64,000 nt of DNA from a beta proteobacterium AAP99 (GTDB lineage Bacteria; Pseudomonadota; Gammaproteobacteria; Burkholderiales; Burkholderiaceae_C), in the NCBI GenBank assembly GCA_001295775.1, contig LJIA01000001.1:62001-126000 (forward strand), given 5' to 3'. The notes under the pieces are model-generated. The model was given only the letters and a program-made list of their open reading frames with translations. It was not told the DNA's origin and did not search any database. Below are positions 23,894 through 34,327 of this stretch, piece by piece. The stretch's first letter is position 1; each line of letters starts with the position of its first letter. The position numbers and the translations under genes were made by a program.

Positions 23894-26800
23894 ATGGCCA
23901 AGCGAATTTCCATCCTCGTCGCGCTCGAAGGGGCCGACGAGGGGCTCAAACGCGCCATCACGTCGGCCGAGCGCAGTCTCGGTGAGCTGTCGACCACCGC
24001 CAAGACCGCCGGGGCGAAGGCTGCCGCCGGAATGGCCGAGGTCAAGGCCGGGATGTCGGCCTTTGGCGATCAGGTGGCGACGGCCAAGACGCAGTTGCTG
24101 GCCTTCCTGTCGATCAGCTGGGCGGCAGGAAAGGTGCAGGAGATCGTCCAGATCGCTGACGCCTGGAACATGATGTCGGCGCGCCTGAAGCTGGCGACGG
24201 CGGGCCAGCGTGAGTTCACGACCGCGCAGGCGGCCCTGTTCGACATCGCCCAGCGCATTGGCGTGCCGATTCAGGAAACGGCCACCCTGTACGGCAAGCT
24301 CCAGCAGGCTGTGCGGATGCTGGGTGGTGAGCAGAAGGACGCGCTCACAATCACCGAGAGCATTTCGCAGGCACTGCGCCTGTCGGGCGCATCGGCCACT
24401 GAAGCACAGTCGTCCTTGCTGCAGTTCGGGCAGGCGCTCGCCTCCGGGGTGCTGCGGGGCGAGGAATTCAACTCCGTCGTCGAGAACAGCCCCCGTCTGG
24501 CGCAGGCCCTGGCCGATGGTCTGAACGTGCCCATCGGGCGGCTGCGCAAGCTGGCCGAAGAAGGCCGCCTGACTGCTGACGTGGTGGTCAACGCGCTGAT
24601 GAGCCAGAAGGACAAGCTGGCCAGCGAATACGCCCAACTGCCGCAGACGGTGAGCCAGGCCTTCGAGCGGCTGCGCAATGCCTTCGGGCAGTGGATCAAC
24701 CGGGTCGATGAATCGACGGGCCTGACCAAGAAGCTGGCCGAGGCGCTGACCTTTCTTGCCAACAACCTCGACACGGTGATGCAGTGGCTCAAGCGCATCG
24801 CCGAAGTCGGGCTGGCCGTGCTGATCTACCGCCTGATCCCGGCGCTGATCACGGCGTGGCAGATCGCCGGTGCGGCGGCCGTCACCGCCGCCAGTGCCAC
24901 CGCTGCGGCGTGGACGACGGCGAATCTGTCGGTGTCGGCCGCCGTGGCCAGCGTCGGCGTGCTCAAGACGGCATTCGCTGTGCTGGGTGCCTTCCTGGTC
25001 GGCTGGGAGATCGGCACGTGGCTGTCGGAGAAATTCGAGATCGTCCGCAAGGCGGGCATCTTCATGGTCGAGATGCTGGTCAAGGCGGTTGAGCAGCTGC
25101 GCTACCGCTGGGAAGCCTTCGCCGCCATCTTCACGTCGGACACGATTGCCGAGGCCACCAAGCGCCATCAGGCACGGCTTGCGGAAATTAACCAGATCTT
25201 CGCGCAGATGTATGCCGACGCGACCAAGGGGGCGGATGCTGCCAAGGGCGCGATGAATACCGCCGCGACGGCTGCCGAGGAAATCGCCAAGCGTCTGGAG
25301 GCTGTGCGCCAGGGCACGCAGGAGGCGGTCGGTCGCGGCATCGAGGCCGTCCACAGCGCTCTGGAGAAGCTGAAATCTCGCCTCGGTGAAGTCGAGCAGG
25401 CCGTCGGCAAGGCCAATCAGACGGTCAATGACGCCACCGCCAAAATGGCCGATGCCTACAAGGGCCTGACGTCTATCGTTGAGGCCAACCTGCTGCGGCA
25501 GATCGAAGCGGTCAAGGCGCGCTATCAGCAGGAACAGTCTCTGCTTACGACATCCAAGCAGTCCGAAGCGGCGCTGATCACCAAGTCGACGCAGTTGCTG
25601 ACCGATGCGCTGACGCAGCAGACCACGTTGCGGCGGCAGTCCACGACAGACACGCTGAAGCTCATTGACGATGAGTCGAAAGCCCGGATCGAGTCGGCCC
25701 GCCGCCAGGGCCAGACGGAAGAAGAGCGCCGCGCCAACGTCCAGCGGGTTGAAAACGACATCCTGGCCACCAAACGCCAGACGATGACGCAGGCGCTGGC
25801 CGAGTACCGGCAGCACATCGACGCGCTCAACGCCGAGGCCAACCGGCATCTGGCCGAGATCAAACGCATCGAGGAAGAGAAGCGCCAGCTCTCGATGACG
25901 ACGGAGGAACGTGTCCGCGACATCCGTCGTCAGGGCATGACCGACTTCGAGGCCACGGAAGACCGCAAGCGTCAAATCGCCGAGTACCAGGGGAAGGCCC
26001 GCGAGGCGCTGGCCAATGGCGAGTTCGAGCAGGCGCGGCAACTGGCCCAGAAGGCGATGGACTTGGCCTCGCAGGTGGCCAGCTCGCAAACCAGTGAAGC
26101 CAAGCGCGGTGAGGACGCCCGCAAGCAGTCCGAGCAGGCGGCATCAACGGTCACCCAACTGGAATCGCAGTCCCGCGATGCCTACCGCAAGCAGGAATAT
26201 GCGCAAGCCGAAGCCCTGATGCGCCAAGCAGACGCGTTGCGCGCCGAACTGGCCCAGAAGACCAAGGATGCCGACACACAGATCGCACAGGGCAAGGATG
26301 GCGTCAATCAAGCCATCCAGCGCATCCGGGAATCGGAGGAGATTCTCAACAAGACCCTGGATGCAGAAGCCAAGGCGCACCAGACCGCCGCGCAGTCGGC
26401 ATTGACCGCGCGCGACCAGATCCAGCAGACCCTCACCCAGACCGAAAACCAGATCGATCAGATCACAGCCAAGCTGAAAGACGGTCTGAAGGTCACGCTG
26501 GATGCCGACACGACGCGCTTCGACAAAGCTATTGCTGACCTCGACAAGGCCATCGCCGAGAAGGAGTACCTGCTCAAGATTCAGGCCGACTTGCAGGAGG
26601 CAGAGAAGAAGCTACAGCAGTACGAGCAGCTGCTCAAAGAGGGCAAGACGCTGCCGGTCGATGCCGATGTTTCCAAGGCCAAGGAGGCGCTGGACAAGCT
26701 CAAGACCTACGCCGACCAGAACTCACAGTTCGAACTGAAGGTGGCGACCGAGAAGGCGCAGGCCGCGATCACCAACGTCGAGGGGATGATCAAGGCGCTG

Positions 26801-27937
26801 GATCGTATCCAGACCGAGTCCCGGCATCAGGTCAGCACCAACGCCGATGCGGCCCGCGCCGAAATCATGAGTCTCAACGGGGCCAACACCTCGAGCACGC
26901 ACACGATCTACGTGCGCAAGGTGGAGGCAAACGCAACTGGTGGGTTGGTGGGCGGTGGCGTGCGCCGCTTTGCTGACGGCGGTGCTGTTGCCCCAGCCTT
27001 TCCTCGAATGAGTGGCGGATCGGTTCCCGGTTCAGGCCACCACGACACGGTGCCGCGAACCTTGGAGGCCGGTGCCTTCGTGATTCGCAAGGCGGCGGTG
27101 CAGAAGTACGGCGGCGGTGCGCTCTCGCGTCTGGCCAACGGCGTCGCACGTTTCGCAACCGGCGGCGCAGTGATGCTTGGGGGTGGCAAACGCCCTACAG
27201 GCAATGGCGCTGATGGCCAGCCCAGCACCCCAAAAAAGAACCGGGAGGCGGTCGAGGCGATGAAGATGATCGATCTCGGCCTGCAGGGGATGAACGAATA
27301 CACCAACTGGCTCCAGTGGAACTACGGTGCCTCGGTCAGTCTGGATATGCGCAGCAAGACGATGGAGAGCTACGGGAAGCAGGCCCAGCAGGATCGGCGG
27401 GCGCTGGAGGACTTCATCAGCCGCAAGACGCTCACCGGCAACGAGCGCCAGAACCTGGAGCGCATCAAGCAGACGTGGCGGCAGGCAATGGCCCAGCCGC
27501 TGCTCTGGGGCAAAGACCTGGAGCGCGAGCTGATCGACTATATGGAGCAGAACCAGGGCGAGTTCTACCGTCGCGGTGGCATGGCCAAGTCCGACACCGT
27601 CCCGGCGATGCTGACCCCGGGTGAGTTCGTGGTGAACAGGGACGCAGTGTCCCGTTACGGCGCTGGCTTCTTCGAAGCGATCAACAACCTGTCTGCCCCG
27701 GCGCAAGCCCTCGCCGGTCGGGCGCTTGCGGGTGTCCAGGGCTTCGCCACGGGTGGGCTGGTGCAACCCAGCGGGTCGCGGCTGGCCCGTCCGGTGTTGG
27801 CAACCGATGCCGGGCCCAGCCGCACGGTGCGCGTGGAACTGTCCTCGGGGCAGCAGAAGGTCAACGCCACCGTCGACGGACGAGACGAGTCTCGTCTGCT
27901 GCAACTGCTGGACGCTGCCCGTGCCCGCACGGCTTGA
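23894..27937 (+). CDS. tail length tape measure protein
   Basis: At 1347 residues this is the longest gene in the window. Residues 60-250 carry a tape-measure domain (YGKLQQAVRMLGGEQKDALT and LSGASATEAQSSLLQFGQAL). A hydrophobic stretch (about 305-380) could insert in membranes during DNA entry. Residues about 430-1010 are a long Gln/Glu/Lys-rich coiled coil. The C-terminus has two copies of a Gly-rich module with GHHDTVPRTLEAGAFVIRKAAV and KSDTVPAMLTPGEFVVNRDAV. Length sets tail length in siphoviruses, so a tail of roughly 200 nm would be expected. Confidence 0.92.
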   Translation: MAKRISILVALEGADEGLKRAITSAERSLGELSTTAKTAGAKAAAGMAEVKAGMSAFGDQVATAKTQLLAFLSISWAAGKVQEIVQIADAWNMMSARLKLATAGQREFTTAQAALFDIAQRIGVPIQETATLYGKLQQAVRMLGGEQKDALTITESISQALRLSGASATEAQSSLLQFGQALASGVLRGEEFNSVVENSPRLAQALADGLNVPIGRLRKLAEEGRLTADVVVNALMSQKDKLASEYAQLPQTVSQAFERLRNAFGQWINRVDESTGLTKKLAEALTFLANNLDTVMQWLKRIAEVGLAVLIYRLIPALITAWQIAGAAAVTAASATAAAWTTANLSVSAAVASVGVLKTAFAVLGAFLVGWEIGTWLSEKFEIVRKAGIFMVEMLVKAVEQLRYRWEAFAAIFTSDTIAEATKRHQARLAEINQIFAQMYADATKGADAAKGAMNTAATAAEEIAKRLEAVRQGTQEAVGRGIEAVHSALEKLKSRLGEVEQAVGKANQTVNDATAKMADAYKGLTSIVEANLLRQIEAVKARYQQEQSLLTTSKQSEAALITKSTQLLTDALTQQTTLRRQSTTDTLKLIDDESKARIESARRQGQTEEERRANVQRVENDILATKRQTMTQALAEYRQHIDALNAEANRHLAEIKRIEEEKRQLSMTTEERVRDIRRQGMTDFEATEDRKRQIAEYQGKAREALANGEFEQARQLAQKAMDLASQVASSQTSEAKRGEDARKQSEQAASTVTQLESQSRDAYRKQEYAQAEALMRQADALRAELAQKTKDADTQIAQGKDGVNQAIQRIRESEEILNKTLDAEAKAHQTAAQSALTARDQIQQTLTQTENQIDQITAKLKDGLKVTLDADTTRFDKAIADLDKAIAEKEYLLKIQADLQEAEKKLQQYEQLLKEGKTLPVDADVSKAKEALDKLKTYADQNSQFELKVATEKAQAAITNVEGMIKALDRIQTESRHQVSTNADAARAEIMSLNGANTSSTHTIYVRKVEANATGGLVGGGVRRFADGGAVAPAFPRMSGGSVPGSGHHDTVPRTLEAGAFVIRKAAVQKYGGGALSRLANGVARFATGGAVMLGGGKRPTGNGADGQPSTPKKNREAVEAMKMIDLGLQGMNEYTNWLQWNYGASVSLDMRSKTMESYGKQAQQDRRALEDFISRKTLTGNERQNLERIKQTWRQAMAQPLLWGKDLERELIDYMEQNQGEFYRRGGMAKSDTVPAMLTPGEFVVNRDAVSRYGAGFFEAINNLSAPAQALAGRALAGVQGFATGGLVQPSGSRLARPVLATDAGPSRTVRVELSSGQQKVNATVDGRDESRLLQLLDAARARTA

Positions 27938-27973
27938 CCGTGCGCTCCTGTTTCTCTGCCTGAAGGAATCCCG

Positions 27974-28381
27974 ATGCAACTGACGAACCTCGATGCCGGG
28001 GTGGCTTTGCCATTGCCTGACGATTTGCTGTGGAGTGATGAGCACGCGTGGTCGCCCGCCGTGGCGTCCACGTCCTACCTCATCACCGGAGCCTTGCTGA
28101 TCCAGTCTGCCACCCGGCAAGCCGGTCGTCCCATCACGCTGGTGGGCGCACCCGATATGGCCTGGGTCACGCGCGCCACGGTCGAGCAGTTGCGTGCGTG
28201 GGCAGCAATTCCCGTCGGCAATGCCACAGGCCGCTTCGTCCTGAGCTTCAACGATGGCCGCACGTTCACCGTGGCCTTCCGCCACGCAGAAACGGCCATC
28301 GAAGCCGAACCCGTGCTGGGTATCCCGGCGCGGGCCGATTCCGATTTCTATCGCCTGACCCTTCGATTCCTGGAGATCTGA
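27974..28381 (+). CDS. phage minor tail protein, hypothetical
   Basis: A 135-residue beta-rich protein (SYLITGALLIQSATRQAGRPITL, then GRFVLSFNDGRTFTVAFRH) between tape measure and a large tail protein. AAGGAATCCCG precedes the ATG. Position suggests a distal-tail or baseplate-core protein that links the tube to the tip. I do not recognise a named family with confidence. Confidence 0.55.
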   Translation: MQLTNLDAGVALPLPDDLLWSDEHAWSPAVASTSYLITGALLIQSATRQAGRPITLVGAPDMAWVTRATVEQLRAWAAIPVGNATGRFVLSFNDGRTFTVAFRHAETAIEAEPVLGIPARADSDFYRLTLRFLEI

Positions 28382-28382
28382 A

Positions 28383-31300
28383 ATGCCGATCCAATCCGGC
28401 GACGTGAAACTGCTGAAGTCCGCCGTGATGGCGGACGTGCCCGAGGGCGGTGGCGCGCCCACGGGCAACACCATCGCCGATGGCGTCTCGAACGCCATCT
28501 TCCCTGACATCTCGGAACTGGACCGCGCCGGAGGCCGGGTCAACCTGCGCAAGTCCTTTGTCTCGGTGCAGACCGACGACACCGACACCTACTTCGGTAC
28601 CAACGTGATCGTGGCCGAGCCGCCGCAGGATGCCCGCGTCAGCGTCACCCTGTTCAGCACCGAGAAAACCTTCGACACCCGCGAGCAGGCGCAAGTCCGC
28701 ATCGAGGCTTACCTCAACAAGGGCCCGGAGTGGGCGGGCTACCTGTTCGAGAACCACATCGCGGGCCAGCGCGTCATTCAGCTTTTCCAGCGCACCACCG
28801 ACACCGTTCCCAATGTCGGCCAGACGCTGGTCTTGATCGAGAACGAGGGGCTGGGCACCCAGAAGGAGCAGTACATCCGGGCCACCTCGGTGTCTGTCGT
28901 CGAGCGCACCTTCACCTACGACGGTGACAAGGACTACAAGGCCAGTATCGTCACGGTCGACATCAGCGACGCTCTGCGCTACGACTTCACCGGCTCGCCC
29001 GCTAGTCGCACGTTTACTCGCGCCGCGAATAGCACCAAGACGCGCGACACGGTCGTGGCGGACGCCGGAACCTACGTCGGGGTAGTACCGCTGACGCAAG
29101 CCGCCGCCGTCGGCGACTTCACGATCAAGGGCACCTCGATCTACACGCAGTTGGTGCCGAGCGCGCAGACCGAGACGCCCATTTCCTTCGTGCCGCCGTA
29201 TGCGGCAGCTGGACTGCCAGTACCAGGGGCCGTCGCGGTGAGCTACACGGCCAGCCACGCATGGACGACCAGCATCAAATTCAATCTGCCGGGCGGTTGC
29301 TTGCCAGGGTCACTGACCATCGGCACGGACGGCATCACGATCTTTGACGATGCTGGCCTGCTCAAGACCGCCAGCGGGACGGTCGGAACCATCGATTACG
29401 CCAATGGCATCCTGACCCTGAACTCGGGGACGATGTCGAATACAAAGGCGGTCACCTACACGCCAGCCGCGCAAATTCTGCGTGCGCCGCAGAGCGCGGA
29501 GATCCCGGTCACGCCCGAGTCGCGCAGCCAGTCCTACGTGGGCACGGTCAGCCCGGTGCCGCAGCCCGGCACGCTGTCGATCAGCTACATGGCCCAAGGG
29601 CGCTGGTATGTGCTGTCCGACAGTGGCAACGGTTCGCTCAAGGGCCTGGACGCCAGCTACGGCGCGGGCACCTTCAACCGGAACACCGGCGCGTTCGTCG
29701 TCACCTTGGGCGCATTGCCCGACGTCGGCAGTTCGCTCGGGCTGACCTGGAACGTGCCGACGCAGGAGACGCAGCAGCCGTCCACCACCCTGAAGGCCGC
29801 CCAGAGCCTGACATTGAACCCACCTGTAGGGACGGCGGTGCAACCCGGGTCGCTCACCGTGGCTTGGGAGTACGGCGGCACCAAGACCGCAACGGCGGCC
29901 ACGTCGGGCGCGCTGTCGGGTGCTGCCACGGGCAGTCTGAGCGTGGCGCAGAACCGCGTGGACTTCGCGCCCAATGTGCTGCCAGCGGTGGGCACGCAAC
30001 TCACCGTGAGCTACGTCGCGGGCCCAAAGCAGGAGGACTCGTTCGCGCACCCCTCGCGCAATGGCACGGGCACGCTGCCCGTCACCGCGACCCTTGGGGC
30101 CATTGAGCCCGGGTCGTTGGAGGTCGAGTGGAACACGCTGACCGACACATCGGTGCTGGGCGCGTACACCTTCCAGCAGTTGATGGAGATGGGCGTGGCT
30201 TTCGCGTGGCGCGACCCGACCCAGATCGCCCGCGATGATGGCAGTGGCAACGTCGTCCTTAATGGCGCGAGCATCGGCACGGTGAACTACGCGACCGGCG
30301 CGGTGGTGTTCAATCCGGACGTCAGCATCCTGATTCCGCGCCCGAACTACACCGCTGTCGCCATCGCGGGCATCGGACGCTGGCGACTGAACTACGGTGG
30401 CATCTCCTATGTCGCCGCGCCGTCGCTCTACCCGAACGACGAGTCGGGCTACGTGAAGCTGCGCTACAACAGCCCGGGCTCCACCAGCAACCACTCGGAG
30501 ACCTTCCAGTTCCTACCGGCCTTCAAGCTGGTGCCGGGGGTGAATGCCCAGGTGGTGACGGGCACGGTGCTTCTCTCCATCAGTGGCGCGCAGCCTTGGG
30601 GCGACAACGGCCAGGGCACCCTGCGGGAGTTCACCACCAGTGGCTGGGTCACGCGCGGCACGATCAACTACCTATCCGGGGACGTGGCGCTGACGTCCTG
30701 GACGGCGGGCACGAACAACGCGATCACGCGAGCCAGTTGCGTGACCACGGTCGGCGAGAACATCTCCAGCGAGTTCGTGTTCCGAACTGGCGCGGCACCG
30801 CTTCGTCCTGGGTCGCTGTCGATCCAGTACGCCCGCGCGGTCGGTGGCACGCAAAACGTGACGGCCGGAATTGACGGCAAGATCGAGGCAACCGGCATCA
30901 GCGGCAGCGTCGACTACGAGACCGGTCTGGTGCGCGTTCGCTTCGGAACGATGGTCACGGCGGCAGGGAACGAGAGCCAGCCTTGGTACGCCGCCGACCG
31001 GGTGGGCACGGACGGCAAGATCTTCCGACCCGAGCCAGTGGCTGCATCCAGCGTGCGCTACAGCGCTGTGGCCTACAGCTATCTGCCGCTGGACGCTGAT
31101 TTGCTTGGCATCGATCCGGTGCGCCTGCCCAGCGATGGGCGCGTTCCGATCTTTCGCCCGGGTGGCTTCGCCGTGGTGGGCCACACCGGCAAGATCACCA
31201 CCTCGGTCAGCAACGGCCAGACCATCAACTGCGCGCGGGTGCGCCTGTCGCGCGTGCGCGTCGTCGGCCACGACGGAGCGGTGATCAACACCGGGTACTC

Positions 31301-31943
31301 CACCGATCTGGAAGCGGGCACCGTCACCTTCATCAACGTGTCGGGCTACAGCCAGCCCGTGACCATCGAGCACCGCATCGAGGACATGGCCGTGGTGCGG
31401 GATGTGCAGATCAGCGGCGAGATCAGTTTCACGCGTGCCCTGACGCACGAATATCCGCTGGGGAGTCACGTCTCCAGCGCCCTGGTGGCCGGTGACCTGT
31501 TTGCCCGCGTGAATCTGGTGTTCGACCAGTCGACTTGGAACGGCGCGTGGTCGGATGCCTTGTCGGGCAGTTCCGCAACAGCGACCTTCAACAACACGCA
31601 GTACCCGATCCGCGTGACGAACCGGGGGGCACTGACCGAGCGTTGGATCGTGCGCCTGACCAACAGCACCTCGTTCGAAGTCATCGGCGAGAACGTCGGC
31701 GTGATCGCCACGGGCAACACCAGTGTGGATTGCGCGCCCAACAACCCGGCGACCGGCGTGCCGTACTTCCATCTGCCCGCGCTCGGCTGGGGCAATGGCT
31801 GGGCCACCGGCAACGTGCTGCGCTTCAACACCATCGGCGCGCAATTCCCGGTCTGGGTGGTGCGCACCGTCCAGCAGGGGCCGGAGTCCGTGCCCGACGA
31901 CAACTTCACGTTGCTGATTCGCGGCGACGTGGACACACCCTGA
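28383..31943 (+). CDS. large phage tail protein with repeated beta-domain motif
   Basis: A 1186-residue beta-rich protein without signal peptide. After an N-terminal domain of about 210 residues there are repeated units, each with a PGSL-type strand and a G-x-[IVF]-[DN]-Y-x-x-G hallmark: GTIDYANG, GTVNYATG, GTINYLSG and GSVDYETG, with degenerate copies between. This implies tandem Ig-like domains along a tail-tip or side-fibre structure. The C-terminal part (about 1060-1186) is Asn- and Thr-rich. Function is inferred from position between tape measure and baseplate genes. Confidence 0.65.
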   Translation: MPIQSGDVKLLKSAVMADVPEGGGAPTGNTIADGVSNAIFPDISELDRAGGRVNLRKSFVSVQTDDTDTYFGTNVIVAEPPQDARVSVTLFSTEKTFDTREQAQVRIEAYLNKGPEWAGYLFENHIAGQRVIQLFQRTTDTVPNVGQTLVLIENEGLGTQKEQYIRATSVSVVERTFTYDGDKDYKASIVTVDISDALRYDFTGSPASRTFTRAANSTKTRDTVVADAGTYVGVVPLTQAAAVGDFTIKGTSIYTQLVPSAQTETPISFVPPYAAAGLPVPGAVAVSYTASHAWTTSIKFNLPGGCLPGSLTIGTDGITIFDDAGLLKTASGTVGTIDYANGILTLNSGTMSNTKAVTYTPAAQILRAPQSAEIPVTPESRSQSYVGTVSPVPQPGTLSISYMAQGRWYVLSDSGNGSLKGLDASYGAGTFNRNTGAFVVTLGALPDVGSSLGLTWNVPTQETQQPSTTLKAAQSLTLNPPVGTAVQPGSLTVAWEYGGTKTATAATSGALSGAATGSLSVAQNRVDFAPNVLPAVGTQLTVSYVAGPKQEDSFAHPSRNGTGTLPVTATLGAIEPGSLEVEWNTLTDTSVLGAYTFQQLMEMGVAFAWRDPTQIARDDGSGNVVLNGASIGTVNYATGAVVFNPDVSILIPRPNYTAVAIAGIGRWRLNYGGISYVAAPSLYPNDESGYVKLRYNSPGSTSNHSETFQFLPAFKLVPGVNAQVVTGTVLLSISGAQPWGDNGQGTLREFTTSGWVTRGTINYLSGDVALTSWTAGTNNAITRASCVTTVGENISSEFVFRTGAAPLRPGSLSIQYARAVGGTQNVTAGIDGKIEATGISGSVDYETGLVRVRFGTMVTAAGNESQPWYAADRVGTDGKIFRPEPVAASSVRYSAVAYSYLPLDADLLGIDPVRLPSDGRVPIFRPGGFAVVGHTGKITTSVSNGQTINCARVRLSRVRVVGHDGAVINTGYSTDLEAGTVTFINVSGYSQPVTIEHRIEDMAVVRDVQISGEISFTRALTHEYPLGSHVSSALVAGDLFARVNLVFDQSTWNGAWSDALSGSSATATFNNTQYPIRVTNRGALTERWIVRLTNSTSFEVIGENVGVIATGNTSVDCAPNNPATGVPYFHLPALGWGNGWATGNVLRFNTIGAQFPVWVVRTVQQGPESVPDDNFTLLIRGDVDTP

Positions 31944-31966
31944 ATTCGTAGACAGGAACCAATGAA

Positions 31967-33238
31967 ATGACCGACCTGACCGTCAAATACTTCAACAGCG
32001 GCATGACCGGCGCACCACAGATCTCCAACAACTGGGGCGATCTGGTGACGATGCTCGATGCCTGCCTCGTCAACGGCTTCGCGCTGAAGGCCATCGACAC
32101 GTTGACCTTCGCTGATGGCATTGCCACGGCCACCATTTCTACTGGGCACGCCTATCGGCCTTTTCAGGTGGTCGAGATCGCTGGAGCCGATCAGCCAGAG
32201 TACAACGGTTCGTTTCGCGTGCTGACGACCACCACGACCGCCTTCACCTACGCGGTGACGGGCACGCCGGTGTCTCCAGCAACGACCACCACGAACCTGA
32301 GCGCCAAGGTGGCTCCGCTGGGCTGGGAGAAACCTTTCGCGGGGACGGGCAAGGCCGCCTACCGCAGCAAGAACCCGCAGTCACCGCAGAACATCCTGCT
32401 GATCGACGACAGTCTCAAGACGCCGGGTTACACGACCACCTGGGCCAAGTGGGCGAATGTTGGGATCGTGGAAGACCTGTCGGACATCGACACCATCGTC
32501 GGCGCACAGGCCCCCTACGACCCGAACAACCCGACGCAGAACTGGAAGCAAGTTCAAGCTGGACAGTGGGGTTGGTACAAGTGGTACCACGGCCGCACCA
32601 GCGGTTACGACAACTCTGGTGACAGCGGCGGGGGCAACCGCAACTGGGTGCTCATCGGCGATGACCGACTGTTCTTCTTGTTCTGCACCAATGCTGCCGG
32701 ATACGGCTGGTACGGGCGCAGCTCGTATTGCTTCGGCGACATCAGCAGCTTCAAGCCCGGCGACAACTATTGCACCGTGCTCTGCGCTGAAGACGTCTAT
32801 TGGAGCAACAGCAGCAGCGGCTATTCGAGCTACCCGGGGCAGTACAACGGCTACGGGCTGGTTTCGTCCCTGGACTTCACGGGCAAAGTCCTGCTGCGCA
32901 ATCACACCCAGCTCGGCAACCCGGTTCGCTTCGGGCTGACTTCCCTGAACACGAACAACGGCCAGCAGATCTGCGGCCGAGGCCCGACGCCGTTTCCGAA
33001 CGGAGCCGACTACAGCTTGTGGCTGCTGCCCACTTACGTGCGGCAGGAGGACGGCCATATGCGCGGCATCCTGCCCGGGATGCTGTGGATGCCGCAAGAC
33101 CGGCCCTACAGCGATCAGACCATCGTGGATAACGTGGTCGGTCAGGCGGGCAAGCGCTTCCTGCTGGTCAGGACGCAGTACAGCTCGGAAACCGAAGGCG
33201 CGCAGATCGCGTTCGACATCACCGGGCCGTGGAGGTAA
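31967..33238 (+). CDS. phage tail tip/fibre protein, hypothetical
   Basis: A 423-residue protein. The N-terminal 120 residues (MTDLTVKYFNSGMTGAPQIS, then an Ig-like unit rich in Thr) look like a tail-attachment domain. The middle is rich in Trp, Tyr, Gly and Ser (WGWYKWYHGRTSGYDNSGDS), common in surface-exposed receptor-binding or adhesive regions. No catalytic motif was recognised. It follows the repeat-rich tail gene by 23 nt and precedes another tail gene by 3 nt. Confidence 0.5.
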   Translation: MTDLTVKYFNSGMTGAPQISNNWGDLVTMLDACLVNGFALKAIDTLTFADGIATATISTGHAYRPFQVVEIAGADQPEYNGSFRVLTTTTTAFTYAVTGTPVSPATTTTNLSAKVAPLGWEKPFAGTGKAAYRSKNPQSPQNILLIDDSLKTPGYTTTWAKWANVGIVEDLSDIDTIVGAQAPYDPNNPTQNWKQVQAGQWGWYKWYHGRTSGYDNSGDSGGGNRNWVLIGDDRLFFLFCTNAAGYGWYGRSSYCFGDISSFKPGDNYCTVLCAEDVYWSNSSSGYSSYPGQYNGYGLVSSLDFTGKVLLRNHTQLGNPVRFGLTSLNTNNGQQICGRGPTPFPNGADYSLWLLPTYVRQEDGHMRGILPGMLWMPQDRPYSDQTIVDNVVGQAGKRFLLVRTQYSSETEGAQIAFDITGPWR

Positions 33239-33241
33239 GCC

Positions 33242-34327
33242 ATGAGCTACCCGCTGAGCGAAACCTTCGCCACGGCTCCTGCCACCGGCTACACCGCAGT
33301 CCTCGGTGGAATGTCCGCGACGCACAACAGCGTGCAGCAGTCCATCGACATCTCGGCCCCCAACAGTCAGTCCATCCTGCGCTTCAACGAAACCGCCCAC
33401 GGTGATTTCTGGTTCGAGGCCGATGTCGAGTTGCTGACCGACCCGAGCGCCCGCAAACACATCGGCCTGTGGATGACCACCGGCAATGGCTCCGAAGGCT
33501 ACCGGTTTGCGCATCTGGACGGTTCGTGGAGCGTGTCGCGCTGGAACAGCGGCTTCGGTGACGGCGCGGCGGTATCGGGCAGCATCAACGAGGGAGCCAA
33601 GCCCGTCGCTGGTGTTGCCGATGTGGCTCCGACCTTCAACGTCGGCCAGCGATTGACCCTGCGCTGCGAGGTCATCGTCGGTGCCTTCGACGCCAATGGC
33701 GTGCCCTGGGCCCGTCTGATCCAGTTCAAGGCCGGTGGGGTGCTGATGTTCCAAGTCGGGGATGCCGTGTACCGGGGCAAGCTGATCCCGGGCGTGTTCC
33801 TGTATGGGGCCACGGCGCGCGTCCACGCCATTGAGGGTGATACGCCGTCAGGTCTGCCCGCATTTCCCGCAACCGTCAGCGTGAACGCTGCCGATGACCT
33901 GCTTCCGCTGGCCGGTGGATCGACCTCGGTGTTGCCCGATCCCGCCGCCAACATCGGCGTCAATGCCGATTGCGACCTGATGCGAATGAACAGCCCCAAC
34001 TCTGAGCTGTGGAACCGAGGTGGCGGCTACGACTGGCACTTCCACCCGATTCCGAACGGTCGCAAGGACATCCACTTCAGCGGCCACGGCTTCATCGCCG
34101 GGACGGTCAAGGAGAAGGGGCAGCCCGACCAACCGCTGGTGCGGCGAGTCCAGCTCATCAGCGAGAACGCCCGCGTTCTGGTGGCCGAAACCTGGAGCGA
34201 CGCTACCGGTGCGTACCTGTTCGAGTTGATCGACCCGTCTCAGAGATACACCGTGGTCAGCTACGACTACAAGCAGATGTACCGCGCCGTGATTGCGGAC
34301 AACCTACGCCCGGAGATGATGCCGTGA
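33242..34327 (+). CDS. phage tail protein with lectin-like and carboxypeptidase-regulatory-like parts
   Basis: A 361-residue protein. Residues about 30-200 (FWFEADVELLTDPSARKHIG, then GQRLTLRCEVIVG) look like a concanavalin-like beta sandwich. The last 80 residues (GFIAGTVKEKGQPDQPLVRRVQL, then ETWSDATGAYLFELI) resemble the carboxypeptidase regulatory-like fold frequent in adhesins. Binding to cell-surface sugars is plausible. Its stop overlaps the GTG of the next gene. Confidence 0.55.
   Translation: MSYPLSETFATAPATGYTAVLGGMSATHNSVQQSIDISAPNSQSILRFNETAHGDFWFEADVELLTDPSARKHIGLWMTTGNGSEGYRFAHLDGSWSVSRWNSGFGDGAAVSGSINEGAKPVAGVADVAPTFNVGQRLTLRCEVIVGAFDANGVPWARLIQFKAGGVLMFQVGDAVYRGKLIPGVFLYGATARVHAIEGDTPSGLPAFPATVSVNAADDLLPLAGGSTSVLPDPAANIGVNADCDLMRMNSPNSELWNRGGGYDWHFHPIPNGRKDIHFSGHGFIAGTVKEKGQPDQPLVRRVQLISENARVLVAETWSDATGAYLFELIDPSQRYTVVSYDYKQMYRAVIADNLRPEMMP

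Noticed and set aside
23075-26089. 1004-codon reverse-strand ORF opposite the tape measure gene
   Set aside because: It is a G+C-rich shadow of the real gene; its translation is low-complexity and no family features are seen.
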